The notes below the pieces were generated by a model. The model made no database searches and had not been told where the DNA came from. It saw only the letters and a list, made by a program, of their open reading frames with translations. Below, piece by piece: positions 35,528 through 46,569 of a stretch of 64,000 nucleotides of DNA (position 1 is the stretch's first letter; each line of letters starts with the position of its first letter). Source of the DNA: Oscheius onirici. Taxonomy: Eukaryota; Nematoda; Chromadorea; Rhabditida; Rhabditidae. The position numbers were made by a program, and so were the translations under genes. The DNA lies in assembly GCA_932521025.1 (NCBI GenBank), contig OW051470.1, positions 7,860,501-7,924,500 on the forward strand, read 5' to 3'.

Positions 35528-36768
35528 TGTTTTTAGCAGAAATTGAGGGAAAATGGAGAGAAAGGACGTGGCTTTGATGACGAGAAAGTGGCTTTGATGA
35601 CGAGAACGGCCTCTCAATGACGACCAGCTGTTAGTTTAGAGCGTGTGTGCTGTCAATTCCGGACACGGGAAATATTGACGCGGCTGATGGCCGTTTTGGG
35701 ACCTCACGCAAGAGGGGAAACCTGCTATTTTTCGTTCTAACCGTCCCAACGACTATAAATCTCAAGAAGTGGTTGAAGCAAACATATTTTTCACTCCAGA
35801 AGTTAGCTAAAAAGTTGTGGGATGGTATAGAAAGGGTAGATAATAGAAGAGCAGGAGAAACCTGATAATGGAGGTGATAGGGCCCGTTTGTTTTGAAAAC
35901 AGTAGGAGAGAAGGCTAAAAATTGACAATGACAGCCAGCCAGGGTAACTGGTTGAAGAGTGCTATAAATTTGGCCTGTTTACGGAAGGATAATTGATGTT
36001 AAGATTCTGCGAAACATTGCCAAAAGTTTGTTTATTGCTAGTTTGCATATCTGACCTATTTCTGACCGATTTCAGGGTAAAGACGAAAAAAAAATAACAA
36101 AGAATTTATCTTGCCTCCAGCTTCAAAATTTCAAAAGAACAATTTGGCGGGATTTCAAATCTATTTTTTTTGGCGCAAAGTTTCGGCAATTCTTTAAAGG
36201 ATTTTTTGCAAAATTCCCGACACGAATTTTCGAAAATGACGGCCGCGGCGTTGGATTTTATTCCATTTTGTTCAACTTTGATGATTTTTCAGTTTTCTAG
36301 CTGTTTTTTTCTCGTTTTTGACTGCGTTTTCGAACTCAGCGTATAAACTTACCTACTTGATGAAAAAATCGGAAGAAAATCACCCATTTTCAGAGCGTCA
36401 CGGCTGTTTTATCGGGAAAACTCGTTTTATGTCAATCAAAAGTGTTATTTTTCCCGTTTTTTTTTATGACAAGTAGGTTTTTATAGGTGGTAGAATTCGA
36501 TTACAACGTCAAAAATATAAGAAAAAGGCAAAAATAACCTAATAATGAAAGAAGAAGCAAAAATCGGGTTTAGGTCAGAAATTTCAAATTAGCGCGCAAA
36601 CATGAGTGCCGCTCTTCGTTGGAAATACGGCCCCAGGAATATATCACCTTCTCATTTTTTCCCCAAATTTCCTTACTTTTATTCTCCTCTCCCTCTTCAA
36701 AAAGCTGCCCCTTCGCCAACTAATCGATTCAGGTTCAAATAGAAATCTCCGCTTGAAAGTCGCTCAAA
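35528..36768. other. Divergent intergenic region, LMBR1-like / PIR-1
   Basis: About 1.24 kb of AT-rich sequence with many A and T runs, without a recognised gene. It should hold the promoters of the LMBR1-like gene (-) and of the PIR-1/APC4 pair (+). Confidence 0.45.
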
Positions 36769-39700
36769 ATGGTGCGAGTCTGTCGTCTTATTCCTCCACA
36801 GTCAGTTTTCTTTGTAGTTGTATAAAAAGTACTTTTAGATGGGAATCATACAGTCCAATTGGTGAAATTATCCCGAGAACGCGTTTTATCGTCTTCAAAA
36901 CGCCCCTAAATGACCGGCTCTTGACGAAAGTGAGGAAGGAGAACCGATTCAGTGTTAATACTCTCCTAAGACGGGTAAATTAAGCCTTTCTAATGCAAAA
37001 GCCGTTTTTATAGATCGCAGAGGCTAATCAACGTCTGGGACTTGTCATTGATCTCACGGACACGACTCGCTATTACGACCAGAAGGACGTGGAAGGAATG
37101 TGCATAGAATACGAAAAAATCAACTGTCCTGGAAGAGGGTTAGTTTATAATTCTTTTTTAGCTAAAAGTGTAGTCAAAATCTCTCTACTACTAAAGAGCA
37201 ATAGTGTCTGTCGTGGACTCTGTTTGTGTGTTTGTTTGTTTCTCCGGGACCTGAAATTTTGGTGTATTGTTAAGAGTCGCCGCTGTTACCCAGACGACCT
37301 GGGTTCGACTCCTCTCCTCGACAAAAATTTTTGGTAAATTGTTTTGGGTACGAAATCGCCGAAGGCGGCTGGTCTATTTTAAATTGCTCCCAAGTCCCAA
37401 GTGTGTGTGTCTGTCTGTCGGAAGCTTTAATTGGCAATCAAAATGGAGCAATTCGTGCGCACATTTAAGGGGAAAAGAGTTAGTGTAACAAGTTTAGACC
37501 TTTCCAAATTTGCAGAATACCCTCGACCGAGATATGGACGATTTAAAAACGGTCGCACCCGTACCGTGAAACATATTGCGCGGGATCGGAATCTAAAAAC
37601 ATGGCAGCGTGGCCCAATGGTGTGTGGTCCAGTCTCATGATCATTTGGTCATGGGTTCAAATCTATTTTCTTTTTTTTTCGTTTTTGTTAGACCTGGCTG
37701 ATGGGCCGGCCCGGCCCTGAAAATCCCGGCCCGCGGGGAAATTTTTGAAATTGTGTTTTTTGACCAAAATCTGCATTTTTTCGTCATTTTTTGTAAAAAA
37801 AAAAATTCAGCAAACCAATTGGACATCACTTTATGATTTTGAAAATTTTTAATGATCAAGTCACAGAGTCGGAATTAGGGTCGAAAATTATTTTCTCTCC
37901 AAAAATCACCTAGAAGCCGGAAAATACCTTTCGATCTTGTTTACATCCAAAATTATCCAAAAAGTGATGAAAAACACAAGAAGAATCAAAAGGTGAAAAA
38001 CAAAAACTAGACCTGGCTCCGGGCCGGAGATTCCAGGCCTGGGCCCGGGCCGGACCGCCTCGGCCCGGTCCCCAGACTTGGGTCGGACCGGGATCGGACC
38101 AAAAATGAAGATGGTCATATTATAGCGCATTCTAGAACTATATCAAAGAATAATAATATTGTTATATTTTGCTGAACTTTTTTTTACAAAAAAATGACGA
38201 AAAAATGCAGATTTTGGTCAAAAAACACCCCTTTTTCCAAAATTTCCCCGCGGGCCGGGCTTTTCAGGCCCGGGCAGGGCCTCAACTTTCAGGGCCGACC
38301 CGTCAGCCAGGTCTAACAAAAACGAAAAAAAAAGAAAATAGAATTGAACCCATGACCAAATGATCATGAGACTGGACCACACACCATTGGGCCACCCTGC
38401 CATGTTTTTAGATTCCGATCCTATGTTTCACGGTACGGGTGCGACCGTTTTTAAATCGTCCATATCTCGGTCTAGGAGGGTATTCTGCAAATTTGGAAAT
38501 ATACCTCGGAATCTATTTGCCATGGGCTATCAAACGACACTATACTCGACCTCAAACTCCGAGTTGACCTAACAGGCTTCCCTTGTGAGGATAGTTTCCA
38601 GACAGATTGAGAATCAAGTGCAGAGTTATTGTGAGAAGTTAATTTGTTCGTTTTGCAACAATTTTTTTTAACAAGGATGGCACCGCTTTTCCAGGGCTTC
38701 CATTAAAAACTAATTTCCGCACAAAAAGCTCCCCTCCCTATCCTTAATTAGAGCTTCAGACAAACACATACACACAGAACCGCGAGAGCAATTTAAAGTG
38801 GATAAGTTGATAGAAGAAAAGACCTGCAAGCTGTAACATACGTTTGTTTTCAGTTTCGTAGACAACGACGAAGCTGTGACCGCCTTCAACAAAGCCATTG
38901 AAAAATACACGGAAACTTCAGATGATCCAGGTTTGACAATCTTTTTGTCTTTATATTCCCGATTTATACTGGGTTCGAGTCATTTCTAATTTTCCAAGCT
39001 CTTTTGATGATGTGTAACACCAGGCTCAATGCATAAAATTATAGAAAAAAAAACGAAAGAATTGAGCTTTGAGCAAAAAACGGAACTAAACTAAACATTT
39101 ACATTTTTATTGACGGTATCAAGGGGGGTTCCTAGATGAAGCGCAAAGTCTACCTAACCAAAATGATAAACCAAAATGCTCACAAAAAAACGGTGATTCC
39201 AGAAGCCCTGATCGGAATCCACTGCACCGACGGCGTCAACCGTAGCGGTTATCTCGTCTGCCGCTTCCTTATTGAACATCTCGGCTGGTCCTCGCACGAA
39301 GCTCTCGAGGCATTCGAACGAGCTCGCGGCTACCCGATTGCCAATGGATCATACGTCCAAGAGCTCCACAAAGCCGCCAAAAGAACCCAGGAAAAGGCTA
39401 GACGAGAGGCTGAAGGCGTTGCGGAGTTAGCCACTTTTTTGGTTTGAAATTAGTACAAATTACAGGGAAAACTCGGACAGCCAATCGGAGGGACAGCGAA
39501 AGAAGAAAAAGAAAAACAAGAGGAAGAGAGAGGCCGAAGACGAAGATCCGAACGTCGAGAACTTTATGGAGCAGTTTTTAGGCGAAATTACCCAGCAGGC
39601 CAGAGAGATACAGGGTTCCATACATTCGCCAATGGTGCCGGCGAATTATGTCGAGTCACCGCGACAGAAACATTGGGCCTTCCAGTCAAAGGCGGGTTCA

Positions 39701-40384
39701 TTTTTGACTATTTTAACGCAGCTGCTAAATCTTCTCTTCCAAATACTAAAAAAATGCCTTTTAGAGACCTAAAATCCAAGAAGAGAAAATGAGAATAACG
39801 GAGACGAGAGTCGAGCAGTCGACCAGCTACGAATTTTCGGCTGATGCAGACCAGGTTGAGGAGGAAGGCGACGAAGAGGCTAGTCTCTACTTATTTAGAA
39901 TACAGTTTAGAATTTAGGGCTATGAGGAAGGCCAAGAGGAGATGGAGGGTCTTACCAAGGCCCAGAAGCGTCGTATCCGGAAGAACCGACAGCAGAAGAT
40001 GCTCAGTGTGAGTTTTAGCTTGTTGTTTGTGCCAAAGTTCTTTTGCACAGAACATATTTGGGGATAAAATATAATAACTAACACAGACGAAACTCACCCG
40101 TTCGATCTAAAACTGCTTCCTTTTTCCTTCCCCATCAGAGAAAACACGGGTTTTGATCAAGAGCAGCTTTTATCTTCCTTTCTTTTCATGCTAAAGAAAG
40201 TGGCCAGTTTTTATCCAAAAGAGAAATTTTTGAGAAGACTATACTGTGTTCCATGAATCTGAAACAAAATATTAGCTTTTTATCTTCAAACTTTTTATTT
40301 TTTCAGGTTATGGCCCGCGGAAACTTCCACGAGATTCGCGAGATGCAGGAGGAATACATGAAGTCGAAAGGATCCCAACTTTGA
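36769..40384 (+). CDS. pir-1: PIR-1/DUSP11-type RNA 5'-phosphatase
   Basis: DUSP11/PIR-1 enzymes remove gamma and beta phosphates from 5'-triphosphorylated RNA. The protein begins MVRVCRLIPP, then WESYSPIGEIIPRTRFIVFK, GLVIDLTDTTRYYD, VEGMCIEYEKINCPGRGFV and the catalytic loop HCTDGVNRSGY (the HCx5R signature with Cys nucleophile and Arg). LVCRFLIEHLGWSSHEALEA, FERARGYPI and a Lys/Glu-rich tail follow, ending IREMQEEYMKSKGSQL. The catalytic residues are intact. The basic and acidic C-terminal tail of ~200 residues makes it longer than the catalytic core alone. A 1.7-kb intron (37139-38853) interrupts the core and carries a tRNA-like repeat and a large foldback element. Two tail introns appear to need GC donors (near 39690 and 39881). 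Stop is 115 bp before the APC4 start. Confidence 0.85.
37186..37335 (+). repeat. tRNA-like / SINE-like sequence
   Basis: Within the large PIR-1 intron a stretch has an A-box-like TGGTGTATTGTTAAGAG followed ~25 bp later by a B-box-like GGGTTCGACTCC, the spacing of internal RNA polymerase III promoters. A clean cloverleaf with paired acceptor stem was not found, so it is more likely a tRNA-derived SINE than a working tRNA. The preceding segment AGTGTCTGTCGTGGACTCTG resembles one in an APC4 intron near 43402. Confidence 0.45.
37500..38500. mobile_element. Large foldback element with tRNA-Met-like sequence in both arms
   Basis: Two long inverted arms (37500-37815 and about 38168-38500) match over ~320 bp with few differences; the inner ~350 bp is not paired. 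Each arm includes a stretch with A-box TGGCCCAATGG, an anticodon-loop-like CTCATGA and B-box GGTTCAAATCT (or GGTTCAATTCT), i.e. tRNA-Met-like. GC-rich GGCCCGGCC runs are also shared. No transposase frame is seen. Confidence 0.85.
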
Positions 40385-40499
40385 ATATCTTGAATAAATT
40401 TTCATTAATTTTCGTTTCCAATCATTCAAATTAACCTCGTTCCTACACAAAACGTATCTTTATCCACTTTTTACCGATTTCCATAGAAAAAATGTCTAG
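40385..40499 (+). promoter_or_regulatory. Intercistronic region of a probable operon
   Basis: Only 115 bp separate the PIR-1 stop and the APC4 ATG on the same strand. AATAAA lies about 10 bp after the first stop, followed by T-rich sequence and an acceptor-like TTTCCATAG immediately before AAAAAATG. This is the arrangement of nematode polycistronic units processed by polyadenylation and SL trans-splicing. Confidence 0.6.
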
Positions 40500-43400
40500 A
40501 TGGAGACAGATGTGCATTACAGTCACGTACAGTCTCTCATCTTCGGAAAACGGCAGTTTCGAGCTCCTTTCAAGGTTTTTCGACCTTGTTTGAGCAAAAA
40601 GTATGAAGTTTAGATTGATTTTTCGGTCTGGTGTCCGCGGGCAGAGCTGCTGGTGATTGCCTCGAAGAAGGGCGACGTCGTTCTGAAGAGGAGCGGATGG
40701 AAAAAGTGCTGGAGGGTTTGTTTCCCAGTTTCAGAAAAATAAAACAATTTAAAGATATCCGTCCACGAACTGGTCGATCCGCTGAGTGGAGCCGAGCCAG
40801 AAGCCCCGAGAACAATCACCTGTATAGCCTGGAATACGGTGGGAGACATCATTACGATAGGAATGTCCGATGGCCATATATATCTTGTGAATGCCGATAC
40901 GGGCAACGTTTTCTGGAAAAAGCTGTGAGTTTTACAGGTGGTAAAGTATGGAGGATGGTTAAAAAAAGAAGGGAATAAAGTAAAAAAAAATTAGACCAAT
41001 CCGAATATTTTTGGGGAACGAATGAATGAGTTGATCAGAATTTCCTTACCTTTACTGCTCAGTTTGAGAAGCTATACAGCAAGTTTTCTCTTCTGGATGT
41101 TCTAGTGGTTCTTTTTCACTTTAACCGTTCCAAGAGAAGAAACAAATTTCACCGTCCCAAGTCCAAAACGGATGTTTATACTGATTATTGGACGGATACA
41201 TAGGGGGCTTACCTGTTCCTGCGTGGCCATGACCGAAAACGGATTTTCGAGCATCTCTTGGTCTGCATGGCCGAGGAGTTTTCTCCCTGAGTCGTATCCG
41301 TCCTTTCCGAGCATCTCCCATACGGAATAGCGATGAAGTATAAACTTTGTTGTCTACATTCCTTTTTGCAGTGTTTTTTCTTGGGACGGTCAAATTTGTT
41401 TTCTTCCCTTGGGACGGTTAAAGTGAAAAGAGCTAGTAAGTTGTAAGCTGAAAAACTACAACATTGCCAAACTTAATTTGCCTGAAACTGGTAATCGTGA
41501 GCTAAAAAGGACTAAGAAGCATTTTATAAGCCAGGTAAAACGAGACCAAAAATCTTTCGTTCATGCCTTTTTTGACCTTTTTGGACAGAAACTTATTTAT
41601 CGACTCAAATTGAGCTTGTTTCTCGCTGCTTTTGTACATAAAGGGGTCAACACGCCGACTGTTCAAATGATATTAGCCGGTTTTACAAGAAACCTGCTGT
41701 AGTTCCTGTATTACTCTTTTTTCAGCATTTCCGATCCGAATGAAACTTCCGTCAAAATAACGAAACTCACCTGGGGCAACAGGCAATACGACCAGAAACC
41801 GATTCCAGAAGAAGTAATTCCAGTGGTTTGAGCCTATTTTATAGCTGAAAACAACGAGTTTTAGGGACATCTTCGTCTATGCGAAGAACAGCCCTGGGTC
41901 GCGAATATAAAGACCGTCGAGGAAATTTTTCGTACAAAACTCTACTCTTCGTACTTGTTCGTCTTGCGAGATGACCTGAAAATCAGCGTGCTGGCTGCTG
42001 GAATCCTCACGGTCGGAGTCCTTGATCTGATGATAAGATTACGTATTTTAAAGCTACTTTCCATAAAAATAGAAATTTAGAACCATGGGAGCTGACACCT
42101 ATTGTACTGTACGATGTCTTCTTTTCCGGCAGAGAAAATCTCAGTATTGCTCTCACGATGTACGGACCGCCGCCGAAGTATGAAGGAGAAGTGAGTATTT
42201 TGATCTTTCTACACAAGCCTGTCTCGGCGTAAAAAACATACGATTTTTGACTGTAAATGAGGCGAACTTGCTTGAAAAAGATATACAAACTTGTTTTGAT
42301 TTCCGGAGTCTTTTATCAATAGTTTGGACCTTTTTTTCTGTAAAGTTCCGAACAAACCGCTTCTCAGTATACTTGACAAATTCCTGTAGCTAACAAGTAG
42401 ACGATACGATTTAGGTTTTTTTTTCATATTTTGGCGAAATTAATGCGTAAAATCATGCGTTCAAGCAGCCTTGTAAAAATACTCGTTTTTAGCAATATGT
42501 TGTCCGTTTATTTAAAAAAAACTTTTCCAGGAGCCGGTAAAAGGAGACGGCGAACATTGCCTCCAGACGCACGTCATTAACTGTTCGATCGATCTGCAAT
42601 GGGACGTTTGCAAAGGTGTCTCTCGGTAACTCCTTTTCCCTTTGTTTCATTTAATGTTACTCATTTTCAGCTACTTGGACGTGTATAATCGCTGGCTTCA
42701 CGTCGAAGAATCTCTCCAGAAAATTTTAAAAGACTGGCAGACTCACAAACAGGTTTTAATAGTTTTTCTTCCTAAAATGATCTAAAATTACAGATTTTCA
42801 TCAACAGACTCGTCCCCTCGGCCAAGAATCTGAATCTCGGGGCATGCCTCGTCAGTTTTTGTCTCAGCGGACAGGGCACGCCGCTCGGAGAAGCCTACGT
42901 TGAACGGTCCATCTCCACGAACATGACGGGACTAATCGAATTTCTCTACAATTCCTTCGAGTTGGTTTTCTTTTGAAAACAATAAATATCGAGATTATAG
43001 TCAGCTGATAGCCAACCTGAATGGAGAGTTTGCCGAAGCCGTCCGGGCAGCATCATTCGAGATCGAAAGACTCTCGGAGTACTTGGAGTCTATCTACTTT
43101 ACAGAATGGTCAGTTTTCTTTCTTATTTTACCGTCTATAGAAAAATACTGAAACCAAGTTAATTTATTTGCGATGTTTCTGAGAGTTTACTTGTCGGAAC
43201 GCTTCGTTCACATCCAAGCTTGTATAACCCTCCCAACCTAATGAAAAGATCGTAATGGGTTGTTCAGGTTTCTCTGACTCGTTTTTGGATTACTGCTCGA
43301 TAGAATCTAACTTGTTTTGACGTGTTCGTGATGACGTACAGACATACGAACACCGTTGCGCTTTATTGTTAGTATCTGAATATCTGAACTATCAAAGTTC

Positions 43401-46330
43401 TATGGTGTCTGTGGTTGACTCTGTTTGTTTGTCAAGATTAAATAGCAAGTCACTTTGGAACTTGAAGTTTTAACAAACTTTAGTTTCTGCTGTGTTAGAG
43501 GGAGGTAGAAGGATTTAGAAAACGGTAAAGAGTAGGTAGCAAAGTTTGGTGCTATGACGTTAAAAATTAAAAGGTGGTTTTTAACGTGCCAAGTTGTACA
43601 AAATAACTACTGTAACTCGTTCTTATCCTAAAATTAGACAAGTCCTTCATGGGAGTTTTTTCGCCTCTTCTCCGCCAAAATATACCTTCCAGGCCAGAGG
43701 AGAACCTGAATATGGCCTTCTACGATAATCTGAAGGATATGATTGTCAGTCTGCAAGCGTTGTCGCCCTCCTTCCAGAAAACTGCTGCGATTACAGTAAG
43801 AGCATGTGTGGACAATATGTAAATTTTTAAGCCATTTTTTTTTATTAAAAATAATAACTTTAGCGGCGACCTCCTGCAGTTCATAAAATGGCTCTCCGTC
43901 TTGTATACGGTCGATAAGACGGGAAAACGAAAATCTGTCGTCTTTCCGCAGCTGGCCAAAATGGACATTTCTAGTGAACTCGAGGTATCTCCCCCCTTTT
44001 TTTCCAATTTATTTAAAAAATACAGTACCTGATCGAGACCTTCATCGAAGACAAAAAAATGGCAGAAAAGCTAAAGGAGAACATTTTCGATATTGACGGT
44101 ATTATAGCGAGGGAGAAGAAAAAGGACGAGGAGGGCTACTACAAGCGGAAAGCCGAAGAGGAGAGGATGAACAGCACGCCTGAATCGGTACATTTTTAAT
44201 AGTCTTGAAAAAAATACAATTTAGCAAGCGGCATTCGAGACAACTAAAAGAAGCCTGTTGAGGGCGCCGGACGGTAGAAGTCAGCTGATGGAAGACGGGA
44301 CGCCTGTAATTGAAAAGACGAGCGTGTTCAAGAAGACGGAAAATATAGCTGGGATGGACTGGCAGGAGAAGATTGACAGGGTTCGTTTTCTTCTCTTGTG
44401 TTGAAATATGGAGAGAAAATCCGAAAAGCATGCAGAGAAGAGACAAAAGATAGTCTGTAAGAGCCTAAAGTTTGAGGATTGCAGAGATGAACAGTAGTCA
44501 TTTTCCAACTTGTATGAAGAGAGAATGCTGGAACACTCTCTTGGATCTTGTCGCTGAAAGTAGCAAGTTCTAACTTTGTTCTCTGGAAAGAACAGTAAAT
44601 CCAAAGAAAACTGATAGGAATCATGAGACATGGTTTAAAAAGAGTCCGCACAGGGACTGAATCTGTTCCCTAGATTCCTAGTTTATTAATGGGCAACAAG
44701 AGTCAAACAATCCGATTTCTAGTGGCAGAGAAAGGGTAGTTTTCCAGTTAGATCTGGATCCAAACCGGGCATAATGGAGGGAGCAAAACTGCGAGAATGC
44801 TATATCTCTGTCTCTTTTCCATCAAAAACGCACGAATTTGCAGGTGACCGAACTCTGGAGCACAAGTGCTGACTTTTCTTACGACCTCCTGACGCGCCTT
44901 GGCATGAGTACCGAAGTCAACAAGAATCTTCCCAACATAAAAAAGCAGTGTGAAAATCTCCGATATGTGCTCAGCAGCGCCGATTCGACATTTGAATACT
45001 TACTCATAGAGCCACGTATCGTTAGTTTTTAACCTTTGTAGCCTCTATTTCATGGAATTCTAGCACTGGATGTGTGAGCTGGCTCGTGACCCGACACACC
45101 AAGGTTTTACAGTCTTGGAGCTAGGAACGTCCACCTACGATTTAAACTCAACAATAGAGTCGGGAGCGCTGGAAACCGTGCGTGAAACGACGGGTGTAAA
45201 CACCGTCTTGATGTAAGTTGTTTTATTTCCAGTAGACGAAATAATACAGACAAAATAAGGCGGATGGAAACAGGGGAAATGGCTAATTCAGAGTTTTAGA
45301 AACAGCAGGTTACTGTAACCGTTAGGATTGAAATGTTTGATCAGGTTACGGTATTTTTTTTAGTGAATATCCTAAAAATTAACCGGACCGATCTTTTCGT
45401 TGTGCCCAGCCTGACCCGAGAATGTGGCAAAATTAGACACCAACTGAAATAGAATGACTGTCAAAGTTTAAAATACTAGAAAAAACATAATTGTCTTCTA
45501 ATAGCCTCAATTTATTAATTTGCAGGGAACCCATAATCGTGACAGGTCACGACAAGAAGGCCGCCTACTTCTTCGTAATCGCCATCAAGCCGGAACTGCT
45601 GCCCAAAACTCCCACCCGCACAGACCAATGTGTCGTCTGGCACGAGCTTACGCGAACTGTCAGGACTGGCGCCTCTCTGGTTCGTCATTTTTTGCTAGAA
45701 ACATTTAACAATTTAATTTTAGGGCAATGAGACGGAAGATGATGGCGGCCTGACAGTAAATACCGGTCAGCTGGGCGAAATTGCCGAAATTCTGGCCGTT
45801 GAGAGACAAGACGGCGGCCTGTTCTATGTGCTGGTCAATGTGAATTCACAGGACGGAACGGTAGCTCGGCGACTCCTTCGCTGCGAAGAGGACAAGAATC
45901 TAGGATTCTTTGTACATGACGTGGGTTTTTTTTACTTTAAAGGAGTTATCACGCTATCATATTTCGCATGACACATGCTTTGGATCAGGCTCTAAAAATG
46001 GACCGTTTACGACGTCATTGAATCATTTTCTTTAAAAAATGCTAAAACGAAGCTTCCAGACCTCATTCCGTCCCGATCAGCTGGAAGCGATGTCCTTCAT
46101 GAGAGGCAACGTTTTCGCCTGCTTCATTTCCGACGACTCGACCCGCGCCAACATCTTCACCATTACTCCGGACATTGGCGAGGAGAATTTACTTAAAATT
46201 AGGTGACTTTTTGTTCATTTTGTGGCACTTTTATACGAGATCTCAAGGGTAAATGTGTTTTATGCTGTTTTTTTTTGGATTTTCTAGGGTTTTCGAACAG
46301 ACGTCAAGTAGAATAAAGCTGATGATGTGA
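40500..46330 (+). CDS. emb-30: Anaphase-promoting complex subunit 4 (APC4)
   Basis: APC4 is a scaffold of the APC/C ubiquitin ligase that drives anaphase and mitotic exit. About sixteen exons. The N-terminal WD40 part starts METDVHYSHVQSLIFGKRQF and has LLVIASKKGDVVLKRSGWKK and ITCIAWNTVGDIITIG. The central helical part has LNGEFAEAVRAASFEIERLS, YDNLKDMIVSLQALSPSF, DLLQFIKWLSVLYTVDKTGK and MAEKLKENIFDIDGIIAREK. The C-terminal beta-rich part has VNSQDGTVARRLLRCEEDK and MSFMRGNVFACFISDDS. The order matches the APC4 family. The ATG at 40500 is favoured over an out-of-frame ATG at 40492 because only it joins the next exon in phase. The end is placed at 46330 after a last intron; reading through that intron would stop at 46206. 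A gamma-shaped MITE lies in intron 2. Confidence 0.78.
41111..41432. mobile_element. Foldback MITE in APC4 intron
   Basis: Arms of about 50 bp at 41111-41161 and 41382-41432 are inverted copies (CTTTTTCACTTTAACCGT against ACGGTTAAAGTGAAAAGAG), with two CCGTCCCAAG-type motifs per arm. The ~220-bp centre has no coding capacity. Confidence 0.7.
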
Positions 46331-46569
46331 TCGATCAGTTAAACTTTCCTGTACACTGTTTCCACATCAGGGTCAAAATGAAGTTCTGAAGAAAGAATAC
46401 ATTTATTGAGATTTAGCAAGGGCCATAAGTGAGAACAACTGAATCTGTGGAATGTTCTCGAGGTCAAAATACATACAGGAACGACCCGATGACATTATTG
46501 GGAGAAAAATATCTACATCAGATGCTCTGGAAGGATTTCTTGGCCGACAGAACTCTCGAGTCCCGAGAA

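Noticed and set aside
37245-37325. Functional tRNA gene
   Set aside because: A- and B-box motifs exist, but I could not pair an acceptor stem or a clean anticodon arm; a SINE is more likely.
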